This document shows positions 45,475 through 52,321 of a DNA stretch of 64,000 nt, one piece after another (the stretch's first letter is position 1; each line of letters starts with the position of its first letter). Source of the stretch: an uncultured Desulfobulbus sp. (GTDB lineage Bacteria > Desulfobacterota > Desulfobulbia > Desulfobulbales > Desulfobulbaceae); assembly GCF_963665445.1 (NCBI RefSeq), contig NZ_OY762276.1:4582601-4646600 (forward strand), in the 5' to 3' direction. Position numbers and translations under genes: made by a program. A model generated the notes under the pieces. It had not been told where the DNA came from, made no database searches, and was given only the letters and a program-made list of their open reading frames with translations.

Positions 45475-45873
45475 TTAAGCGATGAAGCGGAAAATACCTT
45501 CGCCCAACGGGTGCAGTTTGCCCGATTCGATCATGCAGCGGATGGAAAGATGCGGGTGGGGAAGGTGATATTTTTTGGCGAGAACATAGAGTTCGGCCAG
45601 TTCAAATTCGGGATCCAGTTCTTCGATCAGGGGTTGGAAACGGGTGAGGGTGAGGGTGAGATCGGTAGGGCATTCGGGAGGCGGTGGGAGAATGGGTTTC
45701 TCTTCAGGTGGGACCTCTACCTTGATTTTTGGGGGCCGATCAAGCAGGCCGACCAGTTTGTGCAATTGGGAGATGATAAAAGAAAGCGTGCTCAGTCCGC
45801 AAAAAACGATACAGGCACCAGTCGCAGCAGCGACCCAGCCATTGTGGTGTGAAATCGCTTCTAACCCTATCAA
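45475..45873 (-). CDS. OadG-like gamma subunit with extra C-terminal domain
   Basis: The 132-residue protein has one N-terminal membrane helix (GWVAAATGACIVFCGLSTLSFII, about 12-34), a proline/glutamate-rich linker (PPKIKVEVPPEEKPILPPPP) and a soluble C-terminal part of about 60 residues (ELDPEFELAELYVLAKKYHLPHPHLSIRCMIESG). OadG proteins have the helix and Pro-rich linker and are usually shorter or end in a His-rich tail. The helical C-terminal part is not something I recognise. Position directly before oadB supports the subunit call. Confidence 0.78.
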   Translation of the reverse strand: MIGLEAISHHNGWVAAATGACIVFCGLSTLSFIISQLHKLVGLLDRPPKIKVEVPPEEKPILPPPPECPTDLTLTLTRFQPLIEELDPEFELAELYVLAKKYHLPHPHLSIRCMIESGKLHPLGEGIFRFIA

Positions 45874-46459
45874 TTGAAACCTCCTTCTGCCAAATATTTG
45901 TTCTTAAAACCCAACAGAACGTTGGGGGAATGAGACCACTGACGAGAATTCAGCACCCTCTACTTACACAAATTTCAGTTAAAGTCAAATTGTTAGTGAT
46001 TGGTTTTCTGTTGATCAACGGTGAAGAGGATCCAAAAAGCCCCTGTTTTCAGGTGCGCTTTTCCGTGATGCGAGCTGATCTTACCGGGCGAGCTGCAAGA
46101 AAAGAATTATTGCCGGGAGGTACAAGGATAGAGGAGCGGGCGCAGAAGCAGACAACTGCCTCGGCGGAGGACGACGTTCTGATGGATTGTGCAGCGACAG
46201 TGATATATATGTGCAAAAAGGGGAAGCAATGTTCCGGGCCGCGCGTTGCATCCGGTTTTTCAGAGGTGTTGTACGCCCGATTGAGTTTTTACAAGGTCAA
46301 AAGAATTAACGTGGTCAACTGTAATATAAATGTGGTAGAGAAAACCACTGTAAAGAAGGGGCAATATCGGTGAGATTGGTTGCAATGTCCGTTTTGCCCT
46401 TTGCAAGACAGCCTGAAATAAGTCCACTTACCTATCCGTTTGCGTAAAGGAGACGATGC
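45874..46459. other. 586-base divergent intergenic region
   Basis: This separates the OadG-like gene (minus) from the CBS gene (plus) and should hold both promoters. It contains AT-rich stretches (45890-46015 and 46290-46360). A plus-strand open frame covers 45849-46373, but it shows no domain pattern or ribosome-binding site, so I do not call it. Confidence 0.4.
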
Positions 46460-46924
46460 ATGCAACTGTTCGCCCGCGACATCATGACGAAAAATTTTGA
46501 TACCATCTACATGGACGCTCCTGTGGAACTGGCGATCAAGAAGATTCTCAGTGCCAAGGTACGGCCCACCGGTCACAAGACGGTCAGCCTGATGGTCGTT
46601 GACTATGACAACGGCCTGGTGGGGACGATCAGCATGTACTACATCCTCTACCACCTGCGGCCCTCCTATCTCAACTACGGCATCGATGGCAACGAGGTGA
46701 ACTGGACCGGTGATCTCGACGGATTCATTGATGAGATCAAGCACAAGAAGGTGGTCCATATCATGAACGACAACCTGATGAGCGTGCCTCCGGATGAGCC
46801 GCTGATGTCGGTTCTTGACCGCTTGATCAAAAACAACCTCCGCCGTATCTCGGTGGTGGAGAATGGCCGCCTGGTCGGAGTGGTGTATATGTCGGATATC
46901 TTTTATCATCTGTTTGCAGAATAA
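46460..46924 (+). CDS. CBS-domain-pair protein
   Basis: The 154-residue soluble protein is essentially one Bateman module. The first CBS repeat runs from ARDIMTKNFDTIYMDAP to GLVGTISMYYILYHL, and the second from VVHIMNDNLMSVPPDEPLMSVLDRLIKNN to RLVGVVYMSDIFYHLF. Stand-alone pairs sense adenine nucleotides or S-adenosylmethionine and regulate a partner protein. The partner is unknown. A GGAGACG ribosome-binding-like site precedes the ATG, and a terminator follows. Confidence 0.88.
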   Translation: MQLFARDIMTKNFDTIYMDAPVELAIKKILSAKVRPTGHKTVSLMVVDYDNGLVGTISMYYILYHLRPSYLNYGIDGNEVNWTGDLDGFIDEIKHKKVVHIMNDNLMSVPPDEPLMSVLDRLIKNNLRRISVVENGRLVGVVYMSDIFYHLFAE

Positions 46925-46958
46925 AAAAAGCCGGTGCCGCCAAGCCTCGGCTTTTTTT
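46923..46958 (+). terminator. Intrinsic terminator after the CBS gene
   Basis: AGCCG and CGGCT arms with additional inner pairs, flanked by seven A on the left and seven T on the right. It overlaps the stop codon of the CBS gene and could work in both directions. Confidence 0.75.
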
Positions 46959-46995
46959 AGATTTCCATTGAACCTCAGTTCCAGTCTCTGATTTT

Positions 46996-47094
46996 GAGAT
47001 CCCTCGCATTCGCTCGGGTTGACATCGAAATTGCGGGGCGTTCCGAGGAGTGTCGCACCACCCGGGCGTCATCTCGACCAAAGGGAGAGATCTC
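46996..47094. repeat. Imperfect-palindrome intergenic repeat (GTCATCTCGACC-type)
   Basis: GAGATCCCTCGCATTCGC...GGGTTGACAT at 46996-47025 and GTCATCTCGACC...AGAGATCTC at 47068-47094 are imperfect inverted copies. I recognise the pattern as a dispersed intergenic repeat found in many unrelated bacteria, though I cannot search for other copies here. It lies between two terminators. Confidence 0.55.
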
Positions 47095-47131
47095 CCCTTT
47101 TCAAGCTGAGCTTTGGTGGTTATCAAAAAAT

Positions 47132-47166
47132 AAAAAAAGCCGGTGACCTGGTCACCGGCTTTTTGA
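47132..47166 (-). terminator. Bidirectional terminator after the DsrE-family gene
   Basis: GCCGGTGACC (47139-47148) pairs with GGTCACCGGC (47150-47159). On the minus strand it is followed by seven T and an AT-rich tail, so it should end the dsrE-like transcript. The plus-strand side also has a T run. Confidence 0.88.
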
Positions 47167-47181
47167 CGGAAGCTGTCTTTC

Positions 47182-47532
47182 TTAGAAGTTGAAGACCTTG
47201 GCCTCGGCAGCCATGTCGATCAGGTGCGGCCCACCGTCGAGAGCCATGTTGGTATGGAATTTGGCCTCGTCGAGCTGGCGATTTTTTGCACAGGGGGTGC
47301 AGATGCCGGCCTGCACCTCGTTTTCCACCAGATAGGGCAGGTAATCGTTGACGCAGTCGCCGGTCACGGTTTTTTCGCTGCCGTCTTTGTCCTTCATTGC
47401 CCAGTCAACACCGCTGTCGATGAAAAAAAGGTTGACCTTGTGCCCCTTGGAGTGGGCGATCTTGGCGAACTGAAAACAGCGTGTCGCTTTCTCGAAGTCA
47501 TTGTCCCGAAGTACAAAAAGAAAATTTGCCAT
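47182..47532 (-). CDS. DsrE-family protein
   Basis: The 116-residue protein starts at ATG 47532, 4 bases after AGGAGG, the clearest ribosome-binding site in this region. It shows the DsrE alpha/beta pattern: ANFLFVLRDNDFEKATRCFQFA, GHKVNLFFIDSGVDWA, and VQAGICTPCAKNRQL with a Cys-x-x-Cys pair, then a C-terminal KVFNF. DsrE-type proteins handle persulfide sulfur or act as small-molecule-linked accessory proteins in sulfur oxidisers and reducers. It is a single gene with its own terminator. Confidence 0.85.
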   Translation of the reverse strand: MANFLFVLRDNDFEKATRCFQFAKIAHSKGHKVNLFFIDSGVDWAMKDKDGSEKTVTGDCVNDYLPYLVENEVQAGICTPCAKNRQLDEAKFHTNMALDGGPHLIDMAAEAKVFNF

Positions 47533-47691
47533 ACTGACCTCCTCCTGGATAAACAAAGAATCGACCTGGGCGGGTCGGAACGACCATGCCCGCTCGTGGG
47601 TATGTTCACGGATGACACCGTGGGTAACCCTTGATTGGTACCAGGAATGGTTCGGGACGGCAATGGGAAAAAAGAGAACAAGAACAAAGTG

Positions 47692-48699
47692 ATGGAAGCA
47701 AAAGACCACATCGAAGGACTACCACGATTTCACGCATCGCCTCTTTCCCCGCCCAGATGGCTCAGAAATCCCCACCTGCAGACCCTGTGGCCGAAATTTT
47801 TCCGCAGGCGTCCGCAACTCTTGCTCAAAACTGAGCGGCTGGAACTGGCTGACGGGGATTTCATCGACCTGGAATGGGTACAGGGGGCAAAGGGGCCGAT
47901 CGTGCTCATGCTGCACGGCCTGGAAGGCAACCTGCGCTCCCACTATGCCCTGCCGGTGCTCTCGACCCTGGCGCGGTCCGGGTTTCAACCGGTGTTCATG
48001 TACCTGCGGGGCTGCTCCGGTGAACCCAACCGCCTCTCCCGTACCTATCATTCCGGCGCGGCCGAGGATTTGGCCGAGGTGTTGTCGCTGCTGCAGGAGA
48101 GCGGCCGGCCGGTTTCCGCGGCCATCGGTTTTTCCCTGGGGGGGAATCTCCTGCTGCGCTACCTGGGATTGAACGGTGAGCGGGCCTTGGTGAAAACGGC
48201 AATGGCGGTCTCTGTCCCCTTTGTGCTTGGAGATGCGGCCAAACGGCTGGAAACCGGGCCATCACGGATCTATCAGCGCTATCTGATGAACCGGCTGAAA
48301 CGGTCCTATATCCGTAAATTCGCTCACAAGCCGTCGCCGCTCACGGTGGATCTGGACCGGATTCATACCCTGTGGCAATACGATCAGGCGATCACCGCCC
48401 CGCTCAACGGCTTTGCCGGGGCTGACGACTACTACCGCCGCTGCAGTTCCATTCATTACCTCAAGGCAATCACCGTCCCCACCCTGATTCTTCATAGCCT
48501 GGATGACCCCTTCATGTATCCCCAGAACGTGCCCAGGCCGGAGCAGGTCGGTCCCGGGGTGCAGCTGGCCATCCAAGCCCATGGCGGCCATGTCGGTTTT
48601 GTCGAGGATGGTCTGCCCTGGGTGGACGAGTCCCTGATCGACAAACTGGCCCCCGCCTTTTTTCGCGAGCAGTTGGCGATGGAAACGTCCTCAGTCTGA
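47692..48699 (+). CDS. YheT-family alpha/beta hydrolase
   Basis: The product from ATG 47692 is about 335 residues. Family signatures are PPRWLRNPHLQTLWP near the start, IVLMLHGLEGNLRSHYALPVL, YLRGCSGEPNRLSRTYHSG and the nucleophile elbow IGFSLGGNLLLRYLG. The acid lies near HSLDDPFM and the catalytic His in QAHGGHVGFVED. It is a cytoplasmic esterase-like enzyme of unknown substrate. Upstream in-frame starts exist at TTG 47635 and ATG 47647, none with a good ribosome-binding site. The 3' end overlaps the convergent CbiR-like gene by 9 bases. Confidence 0.87.
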   Translation: MEAKDHIEGLPRFHASPLSPPRWLRNPHLQTLWPKFFRRRPQLLLKTERLELADGDFIDLEWVQGAKGPIVLMLHGLEGNLRSHYALPVLSTLARSGFQPVFMYLRGCSGEPNRLSRTYHSGAAEDLAEVLSLLQESGRPVSAAIGFSLGGNLLLRYLGLNGERALVKTAMAVSVPFVLGDAAKRLETGPSRIYQRYLMNRLKRSYIRKFAHKPSPLTVDLDRIHTLWQYDQAITAPLNGFAGADDYYRRCSSIHYLKAITVPTLILHSLDDPFMYPQNVPRPEQVGPGVQLAIQAHGGHVGFVEDGLPWVDESLIDKLAPAFFREQLAMETSSV

Positions 48700-49287
48700 C
48701 GGGGCGATGTGGCGGACCATTTCCACCGCAGCCAGGGCATCGTCCGGATCGAAGATCTCGAAACAGACCAGACGCTCCTCCTGCAGCAGCGGCCGTGCCA
48801 ACGCAAGGGTCCGAGCGTCCATGGGGAGGTGGTCACGCTCGCCGTCGGTGCCGGAGAGGTGCAGCTCGACAATGTGCGGATGATAGTGGTCCGGCAGGGC
48901 CTGGCCGAGCAGGCTGTGGGTGAGGTCAAAGGTGAAGCGGGGATGAAACTCCACCCGGTTGGTCAGGTTTTCCATGGCCATCAGTTCCGGCCACGCTACC
49001 TCCTGCCAGCCGGGCAGTGGATGGAGGGTCATGTTGAGCAGGGGAAAGCCGCTCGCCGCAAAAAAACGGGCCGCATCCAGGGCATTGGCCACGGTGTCCG
49101 TGGGCAGATGCACGGTGTACTCGAGATCGATTCCGGCCAACCCTTCCAGCCACCGGCTGACCTTGGCCTGCCAGGCCGCATCCCAGGTGTAGACCAGCAG
49201 TTCGAGAAAGTCGGCCCTGCCTTCCACCAGGCGGGCGTTATCGAGGAAATTTTCCCCGGTAAGCCATGATGTGGTCCCCAATTTCAT
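48691..49287 (-). CDS. cbiR: CbiR-like cobamide-remodelling phosphodiesterase (candidate)
   Basis: The 198-residue protein has the AP-endonuclease-2/xylose-isomerase-like TIM-barrel pattern: MKLGTTSWLTGENFLDNARLV, ADFLELLVY, LEYTVHLPTDT, VEFHPRFTFDLTHSLL, HIVELHLSGTDGERDHLPM and LVCFEIFDPDDAL, with His, Glu and Asp in metal-ligand positions. CbiR enzymes cut the nucleotide loop of incoming cobamides so that CobT, CobU and CobS can rebuild it. It is the last gene of the cobU-S-C-T order. Its start codon and first 16 codons lie inside a 52-bp repeat, and an AT-rich insert now separates it from cobT. At 198 residues it is somewhat short for the family. Confidence 0.62.
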   Translation of the reverse strand: MKLGTTSWLTGENFLDNARLVEGRADFLELLVYTWDAAWQAKVSRWLEGLAGIDLEYTVHLPTDTVANALDAARFFAASGFPLLNMTLHPLPGWQEVAWPELMAMENLTNRVEFHPRFTFDLTHSLLGQALPDHYHPHIVELHLSGTDGERDHLPMDARTLALARPLLQEERLVCFEIFDPDDALAAVEMVRHIAPSD

Positions 49288-49290
49288 CGC
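49239..49290. repeat. 52-bp direct repeat, copy A
   Basis: Identical base for base to 50620-50671. It contains the start codon and 5' end of the CbiR-like gene (ATG at 49287-49285) and flanks the AT-rich insert on the left. Confidence 0.97.
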
Positions 49291-49796
49291 ATCAAGTAAT
49301 GTGCCAAGGTCAATCCCTCGGCTTTGTCAGCGAGTGCTGGATTTTTCCTATTCATTTGTCTGTTTTTATTGAAAATTTCCAGAATTCCGGAGCGGAGGAA
49401 TTCTGGATTGCTGAGCCGAAGGAGTTGTGCTGCAAAGCTTTTGAAGTTCATGTGTTCGGAAAAATTCAAGAATGAGGAAATTGGTGTCGGCATGTTTGCG
49501 AACTCATGGAGCGTAGTTTCTCTGCGGGTGGAAAAAGCTTCATTCAGGGGGCCTCATAATAATACGATATTGCTTAAAAATGACGGTAATACAGTTTAAT
49601 GGTGAAGGACAAGGTCGATGAGACGAGTTGGGGTATTATCAATGGGATCATTTGTTGTTAGTCTGGCGTATTAATTGAATAAAAAATGGTGCATTTTATT
49701 GTTTTCGTACAGAGCTATTGAGGATTGCCAAAAGGGTATCCCTGTTAAGTGGAGATGCCTCTTGGTTGGTTAGGTGTAACATAAATAAAAAAAATT
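49291..49796. other. AT-rich leader of the inserted cassette
   Basis: About 500 bases without a convincing gene. They contain an inverted repeat CCAGAATTCC/GGAATTCTGG with an 8-base spacer (49379-49406) and AT-rich stretches at 49550-49800 that probably include the promoter of the PEP-CTERM gene. No sigma-54 type -24/-12 site was found. A 69-codon minus-strand frame (49284-49493) ends in an ATGA overlap with the CbiR-like start. Confidence 0.45.
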
Positions 49797-49808
49797 GTGA
49801 GGGGCATG

Positions 49809-50486
49809 ATGGTAAAAGGAAGGGGGGGGCTGCTAGCCTGTGTTGTACTAATTTTTATTGCATTGACTCAACCGGTCTTTGCTTCTTCAAGTATCCAAGA
49901 GGTTGTTGCCGCTGACGGGGACATAAATTGGGCCGATGATGTGGATACTTCTAGCGGCGATATTGATATGTATACCTCAGGTCATAAAACAAAGGGAATT
50001 TTTGAGTTTGATCTCAGTGGCATTCCTGATGATATAACAATATTATATGCTTCTCTCAATCTCTCGGTAAGTCGATTCGAAGGTATCTTTGCTCCTACTA
50101 CTATTAATTTTTATGGATCCTCTGGTGACGGTATTGTTTCATTGGAAGATTATACAAATACAACTTGTTTGTTGTCCAGTGTTACCTATATATCAGGCTC
50201 TTTACCAAAAGTTGGAGACTCTCTCAGTGTTGCACTTGATGTTGACCTCGTCAATGAGATTTTGTCCGATCCAGACTCTGCATATTTAACTATTGTTGCT
50301 GTTATTCAACAAGCCTTTGGCTGGGTTGGCTTTGCAAGTCTCGAAAACACAAAAGGTTATGAGGCGGCATCGTTAACAATCACCTATGAACAGAAGCTTG
50401 CACCGGTGCCTGTGCCAAGTTCTGCTCTTTGTTTGGCTTCCGCTCTTGCCGGTTTGTTCATCTTGAGGAGATGGAAACTGTCATAA
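49809..50486 (+). CDS. Exported DNRLRE/CBM96-like protein with PEP-CTERM sorting signal
   Basis: The 225-residue protein starts at ATG 49809, 4 bases after GAGGGG; GTG 49797 is an alternative. A signal peptide (LLACVVLIFIALTQPVFA) is followed by one beta domain with GIFEFDLSGIPDDITILYASLNL, the typical DNRLRE pattern of surface proteins. The C-terminus PVPVPSSALCLASALAGLFILRRWK has the three parts of a PEP-CTERM signal: a VPxPS-type motif, a hydrophobic helix and a basic end. Exosortase should cleave it in transit to the surface. No exosortase gene lies in the window. Codon use is markedly AT-rich compared with its neighbours. Confidence 0.75.
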   Translation: MVKGRGGLLACVVLIFIALTQPVFASSSIQEVVAADGDINWADDVDTSSGDIDMYTSGHKTKGIFEFDLSGIPDDITILYASLNLSVSRFEGIFAPTTINFYGSSGDGIVSLEDYTNTTCLLSSVTYISGSLPKVGDSLSVALDVDLVNEILSDPDSAYLTIVAVIQQAFGWVGFASLENTKGYEAASLTITYEQKLAPVPVPSSALCLASALAGLFILRRWKLS

Positions 50487-50559
50487 GTGATGCGGGCGAT
50501 CTCGCTATTCAAAGATAATGCCTCTTCTCCCACTAGGCCCATTGTTGGGAGATATTTGT

Positions 50560-50598
50560 AAAGCCGCCTTTATTTGTCATTGAAGGGCGGCTTTTTTT
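50560..50598 (+). terminator. Intrinsic terminator of the PEP-CTERM gene
   Basis: AAAGCCGCC (50560-50568) pairs with GGCGGCTTT (50586-50594), followed by a run of T to 50598. It lies inside the insert, so the cassette carries its own 3' end. Confidence 0.85.
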
Positions 50599-50618
50599 GT
50601 TTGTTGTTGAAATTGTTC

Positions 50619-51713
50619 CTATCGAGGAAATTTTCCCCGGTAAGCCATGATGTGGTCCCCAATTTCATCGCGTGATTTCCCCAAAGCGGCAAAGGTGCCC
50701 ATTTCCTCGATCATGCGCAGTGCCGCCTCGATGATCGAAAAGACCAGGGCGCAGCCGGTGCCCTCGCCCAGGCGCATGTTCATGTCCAGCATCGGCTCCA
50801 GGCCGGTGATCTCCTTGAGCAGTTTGGCCCCCGGCTCAAAGGAGATGTGCGAGGGGATCATGTACTGCACCGTCTCCGGTTTGAGGCGAATGGCGGTCAG
50901 TGCGGCCACGTTGGAGATCAAGCCGTCGGTGACCACCGGCACCCTGCGCGCGGCACAGGCCAGATAGACCCCCGCCATGCCGCCGATATCCAGGCTGCCC
51001 ACCTTGGACAGTACGTCCAGGGCATCCTTGGGGTTGGGGCGGTGCAGTTCCACCGCCTGTTTGACCACCGCCTTCTTGCGTTCAAAGGCCTCGTCGGTCA
51101 ATCCCGCTCCCCGTCCCACCACCCGGTCGATCGGTGCCTCGGTGAACCCGTAGAGCACCGCGCTGGAGGCGGTGGTGTTGCCGATGCCGATCTCCCCTGT
51201 TCCCAGTAGGTCATACCCTTCGTCAATGGCCTGGTTGGCGATTTCGATCCCCACCTCGATCGATTGAACCGCCTCCTCCCGGGTCATGGCCGGTTCCTTG
51301 AGGAAGTTGGCCGTGCCGTAGCGGATTTTGCGGTTGATCACCTTGGGCAGATCGACATCGACCTGGATGCCGATATCGACGGCCATGATATCGGCCTTGG
51401 CGTAATTGGCGAGGAAATTCACCCCCATTCTGCCCGAGGTGACGAAATCGGCGCCGATGCGGGTCACGTCCTGGGGATACATGGCGACCCCTTCGGTGTA
51501 GACCCCGTTATCGGCCATCATCACGATGATCGCCTTCTTGTTGATCTCGTTGTGCACCTTGCCGGTGATGGAGGCGATCTGGCGGACGATATCCTCCAGC
51601 TTGCCCAGGCTGCCCGGGGGTTTGAGGCAGTAGTCGACTTCCCGCTGCGCCTCGGCCATTGCTTTGGTGTCGGTGGGGCGAATGGCGGCAATTGTCTTTT
51701 CCAGCAGTTGCAT
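50619..51713 (-). CDS. cobT: Nicotinate-nucleotide:dimethylbenzimidazole phosphoribosyltransferase (CobT)
   Basis: CobT activates the lower-ligand base by making alpha-ribazole phosphate. The 364-residue protein has KLEDIVRQIASITG, VMMADNGVYTEGV, YDLLGTGEIGIGNTTASSAVL, GSLDIGGMAGVYLACAARRVP and the catalytic-Glu segment MNMRLGEGTGCALVFSIIEAALRM. The last 17 codons (after ALGKS) lie in the 52-bp repeat copy B and form a short extension beyond the usual family end. The stop TAG at 50621-50619 is formed at the repeat boundary. Part of the cobU-S-C-T operon. Confidence 0.95.
   Translation of the reverse strand: MQLLEKTIAAIRPTDTKAMAEAQREVDYCLKPPGSLGKLEDIVRQIASITGKVHNEINKKAIIVMMADNGVYTEGVAMYPQDVTRIGADFVTSGRMGVNFLANYAKADIMAVDIGIQVDVDLPKVINRKIRYGTANFLKEPAMTREEAVQSIEVGIEIANQAIDEGYDLLGTGEIGIGNTTASSAVLYGFTEAPIDRVVGRGAGLTDEAFERKKAVVKQAVELHRPNPKDALDVLSKVGSLDIGGMAGVYLACAARRVPVVTDGLISNVAALTAIRLKPETVQYMIPSHISFEPGAKLLKEITGLEPMLDMNMRLGEGTGCALVFSIIEAALRMIEEMGTFAALGKSRDEIGDHIMAYRGKFPR
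50620..50671. repeat. 52-bp direct repeat, copy B
   Basis: Identical to 49239-49290. It encodes the last 17 residues of CobT and most of its stop codon, and bounds the AT-rich insert on the right. Confidence 0.97.
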
Positions 51714-51721
51714 GGGATCTC

Positions 51722-52321
51722 CTAGCGGTAGTTGAAGCGAATCATGATCGGCAGGTCACCCATGAACTCGATCTCGGTGAGGGTGGCGTTGTCGACCTTG
51801 AATTTCCAGTATCCCTTGGACACCGAATCGCAGAAAAAATGGGCCAGGAGCGAGCGGATGCAGCCGCCGTGGGAGACTACGGCCACCCGCTTGCCCTCGT
51901 TGTAGCGGACAATCTCCTCGACCACGCTGATCACCCGGTGTTTGAACGCGGCAAAGGCCTCGCCGCCGGGGATATGGGTCTGCTCCCAGTCGGTGAGCCA
52001 CATCTGCCAGATCTCCGGGTACTGTGTGGATATTTCGGAAAAATGCATGCCTTCCCACTCGCCGAAGTGAAATTCCTGGAGACTGGTGTCGGTGATGATC
52101 GGCGCCTTTTCGCCAAAGACGATGGACGCGGTCTCCACGGCCCGGGAAAGCGGGCTGGCAAAGATCGAGTCGACTTCCAGGGCGGTGGTGCGGTCGCGAA
52201 GCAGCATCGCCTGTTGACGGCCCTGATCGTTGAGCGGGGTGTTGGTGCTGCCCATGAGCACGCCGGTCTTGTTGGCTTCGGTTTCGCCGTGACGGATGAG
52301 GTAGAGTTTGGTGATCTTCAT
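51722..52321 (-). CDS. cobC: Alpha-ribazole phosphatase / histidine phosphatase (CobC)
   Basis: The 199-residue protein starts at ATG 52321, overlapping the cobS stop as ATGA. It is a histidine-acid phosphatase: LYLIRHGETEANKTGVLMG carries the catalytic RHG, then ASPLSRAVETASIVFG, EFHFGEWEGMHF and AVVSHGGCIRSLL with the second His. In the nucleotide-loop pathway it removes the phosphate from alpha-ribazole phosphate or adenosylcobalamin phosphate. Its place between cobS and cobT supports that role over a general phosphoglycerate-mutase-like one. Confidence 0.92.
   Translation of the reverse strand: MKITKLYLIRHGETEANKTGVLMGSTNTPLNDQGRQQAMLLRDRTTALEVDSIFASPLSRAVETASIVFGEKAPIITDTSLQEFHFGEWEGMHFSEISTQYPEIWQMWLTDWEQTHIPGGEAFAAFKHRVISVVEEIVRYNEGKRVAVVSHGGCIRSLLAHFFCDSVSKGYWKFKVDNATLTEIEFMGDLPIMIRFNYR

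Larger units (their letters stand above)
49239..50671. mobile_element. Inserted AT-rich cassette bounded by 52-bp direct repeats
   Basis: Two perfect 52-bp repeats (49239-49290 and 50620-50671) bound 1329 bases that are visibly richer in A and T than all neighbours. The insert holds one PEP-CTERM gene with its own terminator and about 500 bases of leader, and no integrase or transposase. Copy A encodes the start of the CbiR-like gene, and copy B the end of cobT in another frame, so the two genes overlapped before insertion. The pattern resembles att-type integration that restores the target gene, but a recombination-borne duplication is also possible. Confidence 0.7.

Noticed and set aside
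45849..46373. 174-codon plus-strand frame in the 586-base gap
   Set aside because: Starts inside the OadG-like gene on the other strand, has no ribosome-binding site and no family pattern.
49284..49493. 69-codon minus-strand frame in the cassette leader, ending in an ATGA overlap with the CbiR-like start
   Set aside because: The coupling is tempting, but there is no ribosome-binding site and no similarity I recognise. Transcript data would decide.
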